Assembly: GCA_032622095.1 (NCBI GenBank)
Contig: CP136069.1
Location: 158,273,043-158,337,042, forward strand
Length of the DNA: 64,000 bases
Direction of reading: 5' to 3'
Origin: Siphonodentalium dalli
Lineage: Eukaryota; Mollusca; Scaphopoda; Gadilida; Siphonodentaliidae
Positions 12,059 through 22,171 of the stretch are shown here, in pieces. Position 1 is the first letter of the stretch; every line of letters starts with the position of its first letter. A program made the translations under genes and the position numbers. The notes under the pieces are model-generated. The model searched no databases and was not told the DNA's origin. It worked only from the letters and a program-made list of their open reading frames with translations.

Positions 12059-12161
12059 CATGCATGTACTCTTGGGGTCCAAATAAACATAGGGGCGGAA
12101 TATTATTAAATTAAAAAAGAGTAACCGTATGTTTATTTGGATCCCGAGAGTACATGCGTTG
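12059..12161. repeat. Inverted repeat with about 33-bp arms
   Basis: CATGCATGTACTC..GGGTCCAAATAAACATA (12059-12091) is matched in reverse complement by TATGTTTATTTGGATCCCGAGAGTACATG (12128-12161) with a few mismatches, around a 36-bp AT-rich loop. It is likely a solo foldback remnant. Confidence 0.7.
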
Positions 12162-12556
12162 AAACCAAACAATCGGATTTTGAAAGATGCACAACACGAT
12201 TTGGCACAAAAATGCCATCAATTTTCTATTGAATGAAATCTTGTTCATGTCAATTAGTCTTCGCTGATATATCAACTTTCAATGAACTTTTGATAAACTT
12301 GTCGGCATTATAAAGAGCGTTCTTGCTTTCGTTACAACAAACCTATACTTATGTACATGTACATGCAGTGATACATATACAAACTAACAGTTTTATGAAT
12401 AGTTTAAAGTGTAGTTTTTTGTGTCAAATCGGATTGGGCATCTTTCTGGAGTGATAAACTTGCATGGCTTTCAAGTTCCAGTATGTGGACCTGAGAATTT
12501 TATAACAAAAAATATTTTGGAGCACATTCTTTATTCATCGATTATCACGTCATGTT

Positions 12557-13101
12557 TTATGTTTTTATGGACAAATTGTCTTTATCGTGTTCTGTTTGCT
12601 GATCAACATTGTTGTCTTTATCATTCAGTGCTTGTCGCAAACTGGAAGACTGCTTAACAGAATGTTTGATCTTATTTATTTCCACACAAGCAACAGTATG
12701 GCCTCGAATAGTAAGGAATAGACTCAGCAGGTCCACAATAACATCATCACTGGCAATGCGTATATCGTTGTCGTTACCAAACAGTTTTTCTATGTAATGT
12801 TTTACCATGAAATATTCCATAATTCTTCCATTTAAACGTTCACGAACGAGAGATTTGGCTGACAAAGCCTTCATGTTCACCGATTTTCGCACAACAATTT
12901 CAAACTCTTGAGCAAGCAAGTACACTCATTGGGTTTTCGTAGACCACCACGATCCAGTTTCTCGGTCCAGATTTTGTAAGCACTGGCTATTGATTCACTT
13001 TCTTTCTGAGAGTGTACTTTCATTGCGTCAATGCACTTCAAATGGTGATTTAGAAATTTCCCCTTGACCCGGGAGTATCTCCGATTTAGAGTTCCTATCA
13101 T
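12557..13101 (-). pseudogene. Frameshifted unassigned gene with DRGGL motif, possibly transposon-associated
   Basis: Two minus-strand frames overlap at 12877-12925 and read as one protein broken by a frameshift near 12920. The upstream frame (from 13101) has a basic N-terminal part and the motif KIWTEKLDRGGLRKPNE. The downstream frame continues with YLLAQEFEIVVRK, a possible second helix, FGNDNDIRIASDDVIVDLLS and LTIRGHTVACVEINKIK. The W..LDRGGL..P motif followed about 90 residues later by LF.TIRGH..A resembles uncharacterised, multi-copy animal proteins that accompany transposons. I remember the pattern only loosely and cannot name the family. No intact start is visible upstream of 13101. 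Confidence 0.4.
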
Positions 13102-13104
13102 AAA

Positions 13105-14400
13105 TCCACATATGTAATATAGAACATTTTTGTCATTATTTGACAGAACTTCCTGTTCTTAAACAGACTCAACCTCCTTAGCTTTGGCATATTGAACAAG
13201 AAATTGATGAACCATTTCCAGAAGAAATATTTTAAGGAAACTGTTGATATCTTTTTCTGTGAAGTTTACATCTTCTGAAAATAGCTTAATGAAATCTTGT
13301 TCAATAAGTTTGTCACAACACTTTTCATGCAATCGTTTGAAAATGCATTCTTTGAATGAATGTCCATCACTTATTTGAATAAACTATGTATGAAGTTTCG
13401 CACATTTCCAAGTTGGCAGGTTATTTGATTATCACAACAGCCGACTCGCCACACAGGTTATACATGGGGTCCTTTTGAACTTGTCCGTGTGTAGCTGGAT
13501 ATGACAGCTCAAACACTGAGTTGAAGAGATTGGAATATTCATTCGTTTCAGAAATGTCCTTATTCACCTCTACCAATCATTCTGATGTTCTGTATTGATG
13601 GGCTGTAATGTAAGAAAACTTCTTGATAATTGCATGTAATCACACTTTTAAAGCAACACATAACCTTGAAGCCTTTAATGTGAAGTTTTAAGATAATGTG
13701 TTACTTTAAAAGAGAATGATACTTATAGTAGTAGTATGCATGGTACAGGTTAAATTGAAGGTGTAATCATCGTTGTTTTGTTTACAGTGGTTTTATATAT
13801 TGTTATATATGATAATTAATGTTGAAAACTGCTGTCTGTTATACATGTATGTATATGTTCTTAGTAAAGATCTATTTCTTTAATAAGAATAAACATCTAT
13901 GCCCATAACAGTACATGTTATCGTAGGCTTCGTGCAAAAGTATCAGATGCAAATATCATATAGTGAGAATACATCACAACATGGGACAAATAAATGTTAA
14001 TTGGAAAATCAAACGCAAATTCGTGTGTATGTTCAAGGAAATATTTAGTTTATAACAGTTGGTGTATTTTGTCTTTTGATTTTAATATTTGTTCTCGGTA
14101 GAAATTGCACATTGACTGTCCTAAATTTGTATTTTATTTATATTGATATAAGCTTTTACTTCCATGTTGCCATTGCCAATGACAACATATGTATCGTTTC
14201 CGTAAACGCTCTTTATTAGAAAAAATATCTCATGATATTACTGGATGCCATTCAATTTGAAACAAAATTTCTGAGATTACATTAGTCATTGTTAATGAAT
14301 TTTGTTTTATTATCATAAATCATATTTCGAACTATAATATAGGGCTGCATTTGAACACCATAGAAAAAATTAAATCAGACTAATTGAGGAAGCTCACCTT
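13105..14400. other. AT-rich stretch, possible remainder of the minus-strand gene
   Basis: No long frame. Minus-strand fragments here may be decayed upstream parts of the DRGGL gene. An inverted A/T-rich motif and the self-complementary word CATGTATGTATATG near 13845 are the only structures I see. Confidence 0.4.
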
Positions 14401-14694
14401 TCAAGCCAAACGTCTTGTGTTGATTCTGTATGTGACCCCGAAATGTCCTGGGATTTTCTCGCATTTTGGACAACGATAAACTGTGTTATTCTTTATGTTG
14501 GTGGGTTCAGAAGGCGCACATTTAGCTTTCTTAGACTTGGGTGAATTGAACTCATCGGCATTCTGCTGTTGATCAATTTCAATGGAAATATCACTATCTG
14601 TACATTCAGAGAGCAGGTCATCCAGGTTATAACATGGAATAAAATCTTCGTTTGCCATTTTCAGACTAGTGAAAGTCTGTGGGTATATCTCCAT
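14401..14694 (-). CDS. Acidic N-terminal-like ORF with a CxxC motif, unassigned
   Basis: A 97-codon minus-strand ORF begins with a Met and is rich in D, E, S and N up to about residue 60. It then has a short basic KSKKAK stretch and ends in YRCPKCEKIPGHF, a zinc-binding-like CxxC. It lies upstream (in the minus direction) of the DRGGL pseudogene and could be its first exon: an acidic leader followed by the start of a zinc finger that would continue in the next exon. That linkage is an inference. There is no homology I can name. Confidence 0.3.
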   Translation of the reverse strand: MEIYPQTFTSLKMANEDFIPCYNLDDLLSECTDSDISIEIDQQQNADEFNSPKSKKAKCAPSEPTNIKNNTVYRCPKCEKIPGHFGVTYRINTRRLA

Positions 14695-14699
14695 TTTAT

Positions 14700-15030
14700 A
14701 GGCTTTTTAATACTCAAAAAATCATTCACAATATGTAATGTTTACAAGTCTCATTAAAATATATTCCAACAATCGATTGATGGAAGATACAATCATAAAC
14801 TCCACACATGTATGTCATTGTGGTAACAATAACTGATAGTCTCTCAGTTTTAAGTATATTTGTCAATGGTAGCAACATTGAAACGTCAATACCAATCTGC
14901 CACATGAGAATCGGTACACAATATAACAACCTTTAGTGGTGTACTATTGTTAATATAAGCATAATATGGCATATTATGAAACAATTATAGTCCTGTAAAT
15001 TGCCAGAAACTCATACCATATGGTATGTCT
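14700..15030. other. AT-rich stretch, nothing recognised
   Basis: No gene, repeat or RNA signal seen on either strand. Confidence 0.5.
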
Positions 15031-15034
15031 TCGA

Positions 15035-15545
15035 ATGTGGATATGTCCATAGAAACCATTACACCACTGTTAGGAAACGAATGCGGCAACTTTACTGCCA
15101 TGTTCACACTAACAACAATTATAATAAATGTTTTCAAAATAAAAATGTTATATGACGTAGCTTAGTTAAAACTACCATAATATCAGTCATGTGTTCATTT
15201 TTATATTTCGGGCATGTCCCTAGCAACCATTACCAGTCATATATAGTATTTTACAGTCGAACCCGCACTAACAACAGCTATTGCAATTGTTTTACCATAA
15301 AATGATAATGACATAGTTTATATTAGTTTGTTAAAACTAACATAATATCAGTCAGCTCGGCATTTTTCGATTTCGGGTATGTCCCTAGCAACCGTTACCA
15401 TCCCTGTAAGTAAGAAGTATGGTAATTGTCCAGCCAGATCCACGCTAGCAACAACTAATATTATTTTCACCATAAAAATGCTGCATGACGTAGTTTAGAT
15501 TGTTAAAACTGTCATAAGATCAGTCGGATAGTAACTGTTGCCTAG
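15035..15545. repeat. Diverged tandem repeat, about 165-bp period, three and a half units
   Basis: The landmark ATGTCCCTAGCAACC.TTACC occurs at 15043 (variant), 15214 and 15379, with a partial copy (CCTAGCAAACGTTG) near 15540. Each unit also holds AACTAACATAATATCAGTC and a CACTAACAACA word. Spacings of about 171, 165 and 162 bp show an old tandem expansion. Confidence 0.75.
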
Positions 15546-15549
15546 CAAA

Positions 15550-16440
15550 CGTTGCTAAGAAAGGACCTGCGCGATGTCTACACATCTGAAAATTATTAAT
15601 AGTATATAAGGAACCTATGTGCCAAGTTTCATAGTGTTATCGCCATTTGCACAATTGTTACGCCAAGCGTCAGGACTATTATGAGGTATTTTTGCCTTTC
15701 GGACATTCGAAGCCATGGTGTACGTTTTAGGGGTTAGTGTTAAGGTAAGGATGGTGATGGATCGATATATCTTATCACTTTCTTTTTCTGAATTAATGAC
15801 TATTCTAGTATAATGGTTCATATTGTAGCTAATTGTCGTCTGAATATCTTTACTCGCCATCTTTTTTAGGAAACTTTTGAATCATCATGCGATTTATATG
15901 CTCTCTTTGGCAATAAATTTCATCACAATTACGGATTATTGACTGCGGTAAGCTCTAGCATCAATTGCAAATATCTCCACGATGGACGGGTATGTGAGAA
16001 ACATGAGTCCGTAAATTAGCCTACATGTGACTCCATTCGCATATGGTATGACGAAAAATCACGATATCTCAAAAAGCCCAACACTGATTCTATTGGACTT
16101 TTGCCACATTGTGTATAGACATCTTCTTAGTAATCCCTGAACAAAATCAGCTTTTTCCCTAGTGAACCCTAATGTTCCTGGAATATTAGGTCGACTATAA
16201 CGTATCGTTAGTTGCCGACAATGCACGCATGTGTCCAGCTATACTTTGAAGTGTCTATTATTAACAAGCCCTGAGTGTATCTTGAACCCAAAGCTAAGAA
16301 AACAAGTGCTAGGTTACACCTTAGCATCGTTGGAACAAATCATTACCTCTTTTCATGTGAAAATATATAATCGGCAACTATCCCAGCAGCCGCGAAATAC
16401 GACCGCGGTAATTTCAACATAGGGTCATAAATCTGTGAAA
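15550..16440. other. Stretch without a recognisable gene
   Basis: Only short frames without domains. Phrases such as GGTCATAAATCTG near 16420 lead into the dispersed repeat that follows. Confidence 0.45.
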
Positions 16441-16740
16441 ATAGGCAAAATTGGAACTTGACCTATATTTTGTGCGAGTAAACTCACATGCCAATTTTCA
16501 TTCTATTAAGTTCGGAGATACTAACGGTATCGTCCATAAACGAATATTGAGTGCAAATTCAAACAAAAGGGTCATAACTCTAGTGAAAATTGGCAGGCGG
16601 AACCCGAATTCGAACTTGACCTGTACACTGTGCTAGTAAACCCACATACCAAATGTTATTCCATTCAGTTCAGACTTACTAACGTTATCATCGGGAAACG
16701 AAAAGAGCAGTCGGACGGATGGACCAAAGCATAATTTTCC
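16441..16740. repeat. Dispersed GGGTCATAACTCT / ACTTGACCTGTA repeat, two tandem copies
   Basis: GAACTTGACCT, then GTGC.AGTAAAC.CACAT.CCAA.TT.ATTC, occurs at about 16455-16545 and 16610-16690. The second copy is followed by a run of CGGACGGATGGA type. A further copy sits at 29385-29545. This pattern is common in invertebrate interspersed repeats and is noncoding. Confidence 0.65.
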
Positions 16741-17092
16741 CTTTTTTTACAACGGGTGTTTAAAAATTTATCTGATTATTGTATTTTAGATTGAACTGCT
16801 TGCTCAATTTAACATTTGAAAGAAAATTTAATTCAATTTAAATTTTAAAAAAACGAACACCGTTTTAACATCCGCAAGGGTACTCCGGGTACCACTCCAA
16901 AGTTAGTTGAAATTGGTCCAGGAGTCTAGGAGAAATCGAGAACAAACACATCCTACTCTGTTATATGTATAGTTACACCGTGGAAATAGTCTTTGGTCCA
17001 AACATCATGTCGCAAATATAAATTTAAGTATTTAATGTAGATAAGGTGTCAATAGTGAGCCAAATTCCTTTTCCAACTGGCATTGTTATTAA

Positions 17093-17474
17093 CCCTTTAC
17101 CCAACAAACCGGCCAAAAACGGCCAAATAAAGCTGCAACAGCCTAACTTATCTTGGGTCTGTCTCAATAAAACCATACAAATATGGATATCATTGGAACC
17201 GGCTCATTGACCACATTGTGATGGTTACAGTTACGCCCTGTGCCAATGCATTCTCTTATATATGCGAGTCGACCATAGGTCGCCTCGCATATATAAGAGA
17301 ATGCATTGGCCTAAAAAAAATCTGTTTTAACCATTTTTTCTTACATTCTTTAACAATTTTATAATTTTTAATGTGTTAAGCCAATGCATTCTCTTATATA
17401 TGCGAGGCGACCTATGGTCGACTCGCATATATAAGAGAATGCATTGGCACAGGGCCGTTCTGTTGAGTAAAGGG
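17093..17474. mobile_element. TTAA-flanked MITE (piggyBac-like), copy 2
   Basis: Termini CCCTTTACCCAAC and GAGTAAAGGG with TTAA outside both ends (17089-17092, 17475-17478). It has the same two mirrored hairpins as copy 1 but only one unit of the TTCTTACATTCTTTAACAATTTTATAA spacer, so it is shorter. The ORFs that read through the hairpins are not genes. Its right TTAA supplies the stop codon of the lectin-like frame on the minus strand. Confidence 0.85.
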
Positions 17475-17750
17475 TTAATCCAGAATATTGTACTTATCAT
17501 ACTCATAGTCCCATCCAGTCAGGTTTTTACGTATGTATTTGATGAAATTCCGCCTCTTCATATCCGAATCCATATACAACAAGTGTCCTCCGGTAGTTTG
17601 GTTGCAAAACTGCCTGGCCCTTTCATAACAGTAATATTCCGAGTAAAATATCCATCTCGCTAATCCTATCGTGTCACCTGCATTGAAGATACATATGAAC
17701 AAATATCTGGAACGTCGTTTTATCGTCATTATTCCATGACTGGTCATCAT
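17475..17750 (-). pseudogene. C-type-lectin-like domain exon fragment
   Basis: The minus-strand frame contains RWIFYSEYYCYERARQFC, then NQTTGGHLLYMDSD, then FIKYIRKNLTGWDYEY. The spacing C-x6-C-x4-GG-x-L with an A between the cysteines is the classical first half of a C-type-lectin-like domain, where the second cysteine pairs with one near the domain end. The WIG and second-half cysteines are missing, as expected if this is one exon of several. A possible acceptor is AATGCAG just upstream of GGTGACACG. A possible donor is TATGA|GTATGA. The frame ends exactly at the TTAA of MITE copy 2, so the reading frame downstream is truncated or intronic. It is probably an extracellular lectin or receptor relic. 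Confidence 0.5.
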
Positions 17751-17988
17751 AATAATTCACTTGAAAGTCAACAACATATGACACCATGGCACGCTGCTGC
17801 AGTCTGTTGATACCTCTCTTATGAATATGGAATACATTAAATCTCAAGGTGGGTTAAAACTAAACATCTTGCAATGTAACCTACAAGAGTGGACATTTTC
17901 ATGCATTATAATCGCTAAACTTTTACAAATATATAATGGAATAATGGGAATTTTATTGTTAGTTTACCTTACCGAAGTATCGGTTTAA

Positions 17989-18380
17989 CCCTTTACCCAA
18001 CAAACGGGCCAAAACCGGCCAAATAAAGCTTCAACAGCCTAAAATATCTTCGGTCTGTCTCAATAGAACCATACAAATATGGATATCATTGGAACCGGCT
18101 CCTTGACCACATTGTGATAGTTACAGTTATGCCCTGTGCCAATGCATTCTTTTATATACGCGAGTCGACCATAGGTCGCCTCGCATATATAAGAGAATGC
18201 ATTGGCCTAAAACAAATCTTTTTATAACACTTTTTACCATTTTTTCTTACATTCTTTAACAATTTTATAATTTTTAATGTGTTAAGCCAATGCATTCTCT
18301 TATATAGGCGAGGCGACCTATGGTCGACTCGCATATATAAGAGAATGCATTGGCACAGGGCCCTTATGTTGGGTAAAGGG
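17989..18380. mobile_element. TTAA MITE (piggyBac-like), copy 3, right target site mutated
   Basis: Left end CCCTTTACCC preceded by TTAA (17985-17988). Right end GGGTAAAGGG followed by GTCA instead of TTAA. Both hairpins are present, with one G in place of T in the right one (TATAGGCG). It carries one spacer unit. The missing right TTAA indicates post-insertion mutation or flank rearrangement. Confidence 0.85.
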
Positions 18381-18446
18381 GTCAAAAACAAGCATAATGA
18401 CCCCCAAATTGCGTCTATATAATAGGGATATCACTGTCGTTCAATC

Positions 18447-19005
18447 TTGTGTCTAAAAGACGTCGATAATCTGTTCATATATATCCACTATGTAGCACAT
18501 CCCGGTGCTCATGTTCGATATGTAAACCAAACAGGGAACAATTATTTCGAATTAGCCCGCAAAATATGCCGTCGCTATATAATTATACAAAAGCCAGGAT
18601 TTACAAAATCATATAACCTTGTTACAATAATACACTGTCCTCGATATAATATCCAACGGATATTGCTATATGAAACAATGGAACAAATTACAACAAATTT
18701 CATGGAACTTGACGCTAACGCCAAACTACGTATACTTTTTGCAGTTGATGATCGACTTTGTAATAGGGCCCTCAGTAATTTTATTCAGACAGCTTCTTAT
18801 TTAAGACGCGAATATTGTGACAATAACGGGCCAATGCTAGACAAGAACTTTATATTTCAGAATTTATGCTTGTATATTACCCATTGATTACCATACCATG
18901 TTATATGTTTGTTTTCTTTATTTTCTGTATGTGTACATGTACATGTATATTGCCATACTCAAAAGTATTTGTTTGTGGTGGCGCAATAAAGATATATCTA
19001 TCTAT
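18447..19005 (+). pseudogene. 3' end of a non-LTR retrotransposon (LINE)
   Basis: The frame 18447-18887 encodes a C-terminal LINE ORF2-like tail. It contains IIHCPRYNIQRILL (the H-x-x-CPxYxxxR pattern seen near the end of many non-LTR ORF2 proteins), followed by a helical tail. The sequence then reaches GCGCAATAAAG and a run of TCTA units (18993-19020), which is the typical simple-repeat tail of a LINE 3' end. The 5' part, including RT and endonuclease, is absent, so it is a truncated copy. The Penelope-like element lies directly after the TCTA tail. Confidence 0.6.
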
Positions 19006-19077
19006 CTATCTATCTATCTATATATTCCGTCTATATATTCTTTGTTCCTACCCCACCCGATCTCAAAGAAACACCAC

Positions 19078-21102
19078 ATGTTGTTGAGACGGAGGAATGG
19101 AACATTGGTTTTACCAGACTCTATGTATGCCATGGAAATGAACGGCGGTCCAGCAAGCATGCAATTTAGGGAAGTAACAGCTATGGCTGATTTCTTTCGC
19201 AATTCGACAGGTTTAAAAGATCAATTTAAAGAACCTTCGATGTGGACCCCCTCTGATCGCCAGATTGACAACTCCATTCCCGAGGTCGCTGGCTTAGTCA
19301 AAACCGACATCACAAATTTACCAAAATTTCACAACGAGGATAACCTCACTAAAGTTGAAAGAACTGCACTAAAAACTCTTCGCAGCAATAAAAACATTGT
19401 AATCAAACCTTGTGACAAAGGCAGCTCGCTCGTCATCATGTCTAAAGAAAATTACATTCTAGAAGCGACGCGCCAATTAAGCAACACTAAATATTACAAA
19501 CCATTGGATGAGCCAATTTGGAAATCCAATGTTTTAAAATTCAATCTCATTCTCAAAAGCTTGCTGGACCAGGACGTTTTAAAGAAAAAACATGTTCAGT
19601 ATCTAATTGCAAAACCTGAATCCAATAATAGGACATTTTATTTGCTTCCTAAAATACATAAACCTTTGAGCTGTTGGACTAATCCATACACACCACCCGG
19701 TCGCCCCATCATCGGCGACGTGGGCTCGGAGTCGTACCACATTTCGGAGTTTATTGATTTCTATTTGAAACCAATTGCTACCCGCCATCCGAGCTATCTA
19801 AAAGACACGGAGGACTTCCTCATTAAATTGTCGAAAATTGAAGTCCCATCTTCTGCTTACCTAATTAGTCTCGACGTGGAATCTATGTATACAAATATTG
19901 GAATCGATGCCGGATTAAAGTCAATTAAGAATGCATTTGATTTCCACCATGATCCTCATAGACCTGGAGATGAACTACTTCAATTATTAGAACTTTCTCT
20001 TAAAGGGAATGACTTTGAATTTAATGGACGATATTATTTACAGGTCTCCGGCTGCAGTATGGGCAAGAAGTTTAGTCCTAATTTTGCCTCAATTTTTGTT
20101 GCAGAGTGGGAGAAAGGCGCCCTAGCCAAATCTGATAAACAACCATTAGCCTATTATAGATTCTTGGACGACATATTTATCATTTGGACTCATGGTCTGG
20201 ATGAATTTAGGGTGTTCTTGGACATCTTGAACAGTCATGACGAATCAATCAAACTCAAAGAATCAATATCGCAAACCAGCATTGATTTCCTTGATTTAAC
20301 AATATTTAAGGGCCCACAATTTACATCATGCAACATTTTAGATACAAAACTTTTTACGAAACCAACGGATTCTCACCAGCTACTTCATCGTAAATCTTTC
20401 CATCCGCCAAAACTTTTCAATGGATTGATTAAATCTCAAATCATTCGATATCACCGGAACTGCACGAACAGAAGCGACCTAAATCAAGCTTGTTCGGTGC
20501 TGTTCCAGGCTTTACGACCGCGCGGCTACTCTAGTAGATTACTGCGCCGAGTAAAGTCCGAAACTCTCAGAGAATTGGAATCGTTACGCCATGACCCAAC
20601 ATCGACTGAGCCAACAAGGATACGGCACAATCGGCCGGTGTTGGGTAATGGTTCAGCCTCATTTTGTCACAGAAAACGATGTTACATCAATACATTGGAA
20701 TATCTCAATACTGGTAACACTTTCACCAGCGAACAAACACGCATATCGTATCAAATGCAGAGCAAACTTAATTGTGATTCTAAAAACGTAATTTACTTAA
20801 TCACATGCAAAAGGTGCCGTATACAATATGTTGGACAAACAAAAACCGCTCTCACAGTTAGAATGTCTAATCATCTTTCCAGTGTCCGCCAAGAACTTGA
20901 CACGCAAATTTCAGATCATTTCAACTCATCTAATCATAACATTAAATCCCATTTCAGCTTTCAGCCAATAGAACAGACACCAATTCTAGCCGAGGAAGAC
21001 CAAACCGATTCAATACGCCTAGAACGCGAAAATCATTGGATGGGCGTACTTAAAACATATCTTCCGTTCGGACTTAACATTGACTACAAAGGTGTTTCTT
21101 GA
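19078..21102 (+). CDS. Penelope-like reverse transcriptase with C-terminal GIY-YIG nuclease
   Basis: 674 codons from the in-frame Met at 19078 to TGA. The open frame extends further upstream only through LINE tail and TCTA repeat, so the true start is uncertain and may be missing. Numbered from this Met, KPCDKGSS is at 110-117 and RPIIG at 209-213. RT motif A is LDVESMYTN (catalytic Asp 266). Motif B is GCSMGKK from 325, motif C FLDD (Asp 364 and 365), and the downstream FLDLTIF thumb-region motif follows. The endonuclease part starts near 571: VIYLI, then YVGQT at 584, Arg 595, His 599 and the acidic residue in RLERE (Glu 651). Cys 530, 535, 577 and 580 suggest a zinc-binding linker as in the Neptune/Poseidon-type PLEs. 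Such enzymes nick target DNA and prime reverse transcription there. Only the N-terminal part looks shortened; no internal stop is seen. Confidence 0.85.
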   Translation: MLLRRRNGTLVLPDSMYAMEMNGGPASMQFREVTAMADFFRNSTGLKDQFKEPSMWTPSDRQIDNSIPEVAGLVKTDITNLPKFHNEDNLTKVERTALKTLRSNKNIVIKPCDKGSSLVIMSKENYILEATRQLSNTKYYKPLDEPIWKSNVLKFNLILKSLLDQDVLKKKHVQYLIAKPESNNRTFYLLPKIHKPLSCWTNPYTPPGRPIIGDVGSESYHISEFIDFYLKPIATRHPSYLKDTEDFLIKLSKIEVPSSAYLISLDVESMYTNIGIDAGLKSIKNAFDFHHDPHRPGDELLQLLELSLKGNDFEFNGRYYLQVSGCSMGKKFSPNFASIFVAEWEKGALAKSDKQPLAYYRFLDDIFIIWTHGLDEFRVFLDILNSHDESIKLKESISQTSIDFLDLTIFKGPQFTSCNILDTKLFTKPTDSHQLLHRKSFHPPKLFNGLIKSQIIRYHRNCTNRSDLNQACSVLFQALRPRGYSSRLLRRVKSETLRELESLRHDPTSTEPTRIRHNRPVLGNGSASFCHRKRCYINTLEYLNTGNTFTSEQTRISYQMQSKLNCDSKNVIYLITCKRCRIQYVGQTKTALTVRMSNHLSSVRQELDTQISDHFNSSNHNIKSHFSFQPIEQTPILAEEDQTDSIRLERENHWMGVLKTYLPFGLNIDYKGVS

Positions 21103-21604
21103 AATTTCTTGTGCTTTCCTCTGATCTACAATCGTAGAAATGTTGAAATCGCAAGCATTTTCAGAAAAACATTTGCATTATTAAACACTAAATTGACCGA
21201 GCCTCTCGACAAACGGGTGATTATTGACTACAAGAAAAATCCCAGTTTGAGAGATTTGCTCGTTCGATCTAGACTCAGACCTTGATTAACACGCAGTTTA
21301 ATTAGCTTTTAGCTATGTCAACACCATTATCCTTTGTTTGTGCTCAACACAATATTTTATGTCAATTTCCGACACAACCCAAACAAATTTAGCTAGTTCC
21401 ATCTTTGAATGGCAACAATGCTCAACAAATTATTCCATGTCAATTTCCGACACAACCTAACAAAATTTATGTCAATTTCTGACACAACCTAACAAAATTT
21501 ATGTCAATTTCCGACACAACCTAACAAAATTGAGCTAGTTCCATAGAAATAATTACATAAGAAATCGGATTCCGACCTGTGCCCGCGCTCTCCACACTTT
21601 CAAA
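21103..21604 (+). other. 3' UTR of the Penelope-like element with short tandem repeats
   Basis: After the stop there is no ORF. From 21358 to 21545 a unit of about 32 bp (TATGTCAATTTCCGACACAACC plus TAACAAAATT) is repeated about four times with interruptions. TAGCTAGTTCCAT appears at both ends of the block. Confidence 0.65.
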
Positions 21605-21639
21605 ATATCTATCTATCTATATATTCCGTCTAATTGATG

Positions 21640-22165
21640 AAACTCAACAAACAAGGACAAACTATATGAACACTTCATAAATCGCATCTGCCCTCCTATA
21701 CCATCACAACACAAGTATTATAATCAAAGAACTAGAAGTGCAAACGTTATCCAAACGTTATGCTCAAAATAGTGGACAAATGCACAACACCTATTTTTTT
21801 GAATGCCAACTATAAAGTCATCAACGAGAAAGGTTGCCTTGATATATAGCTCAATTTGGTAGCATATCAGTTATAACGGTTCTTTTCGGCGATCCCTCAT
21901 ATACAAGTAAACCACAGTAATATTCCAAGCAACCCAGAAATTGCAGGCCCTTCTCCCCAAAAGTCGAACATTATCTGCTTATAATATAACTTGTTCTGAA
22001 TAGATAATCTGCTTAGAATCGTCTCATTTTCAGTCGAAAATGTGCTGAAAACGAGAGCGATTTAGTCAAATTATCGATAGTAGTGAGAGGCGATTTCAAG
22101 CAGCTTATATGCGGACAATGACATAAGCGCACTTATGCCAACTCGCGACTTCTCAGGTGCACGCT
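21640..22165. other. Flank of the PLE, with an inverted copy of a 62.8-kb repeat at 21920-22080
   Basis: From about 21920 to 22080 the words AACATTATCTGCTTAT, GATAA.CTGCTTA.AATCG and GTGCTGAAAA.GAGAG match, reverse-complemented, 62770-62950. The rest is featureless AT-rich DNA. Confidence 0.5.
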
Positions 22166-22171
22166 CTTTAA

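Larger units (their letters stand above)
19006..21632 (+). mobile_element. Penelope-like element (PLE) between two TCTA-repeat flanks
   Basis: The RT/GIY-YIG gene sits between two copies of the same stretch: TCTA repeats followed by TATATTCCGTCTA, at 19006-19033 and 21605-21632. This direct repeat of about 27 bp could be the target-site duplication of an insertion into a TCTA tail, or the ends of the pseudo-LTRs that PLEs often carry. No introns and no polyA tail are seen. The upstream arm lacks the N-terminal RT region normally found, so the element seems 5'-truncated. The 3' UTR of about 500 bp holds a short tandem repeat. Confidence 0.8.

Noticed and set aside
17373-17663. 96-codon plus-strand ORF beginning in the MITE hairpin
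   Set aside because: Its first part is the hairpin and terminal repeat, and its second part is antisense to the lectin-like frame. There is no independent domain.
18152-18391. 79-codon minus-strand ORF in MITE copy 3
   Set aside because: It consists of the two hairpins and the TTCTTACATT spacer read in one frame. The same frame is absent or broken in other copies, so it is not a gene.
18898-19077. Upstream extension of the Penelope-like ORF to the Met at 18898
   Set aside because: The extra 60 residues are translated LINE tail and TCTA repeat. They show no RT homology, so I start at 19078 and note that the true start is unknown.
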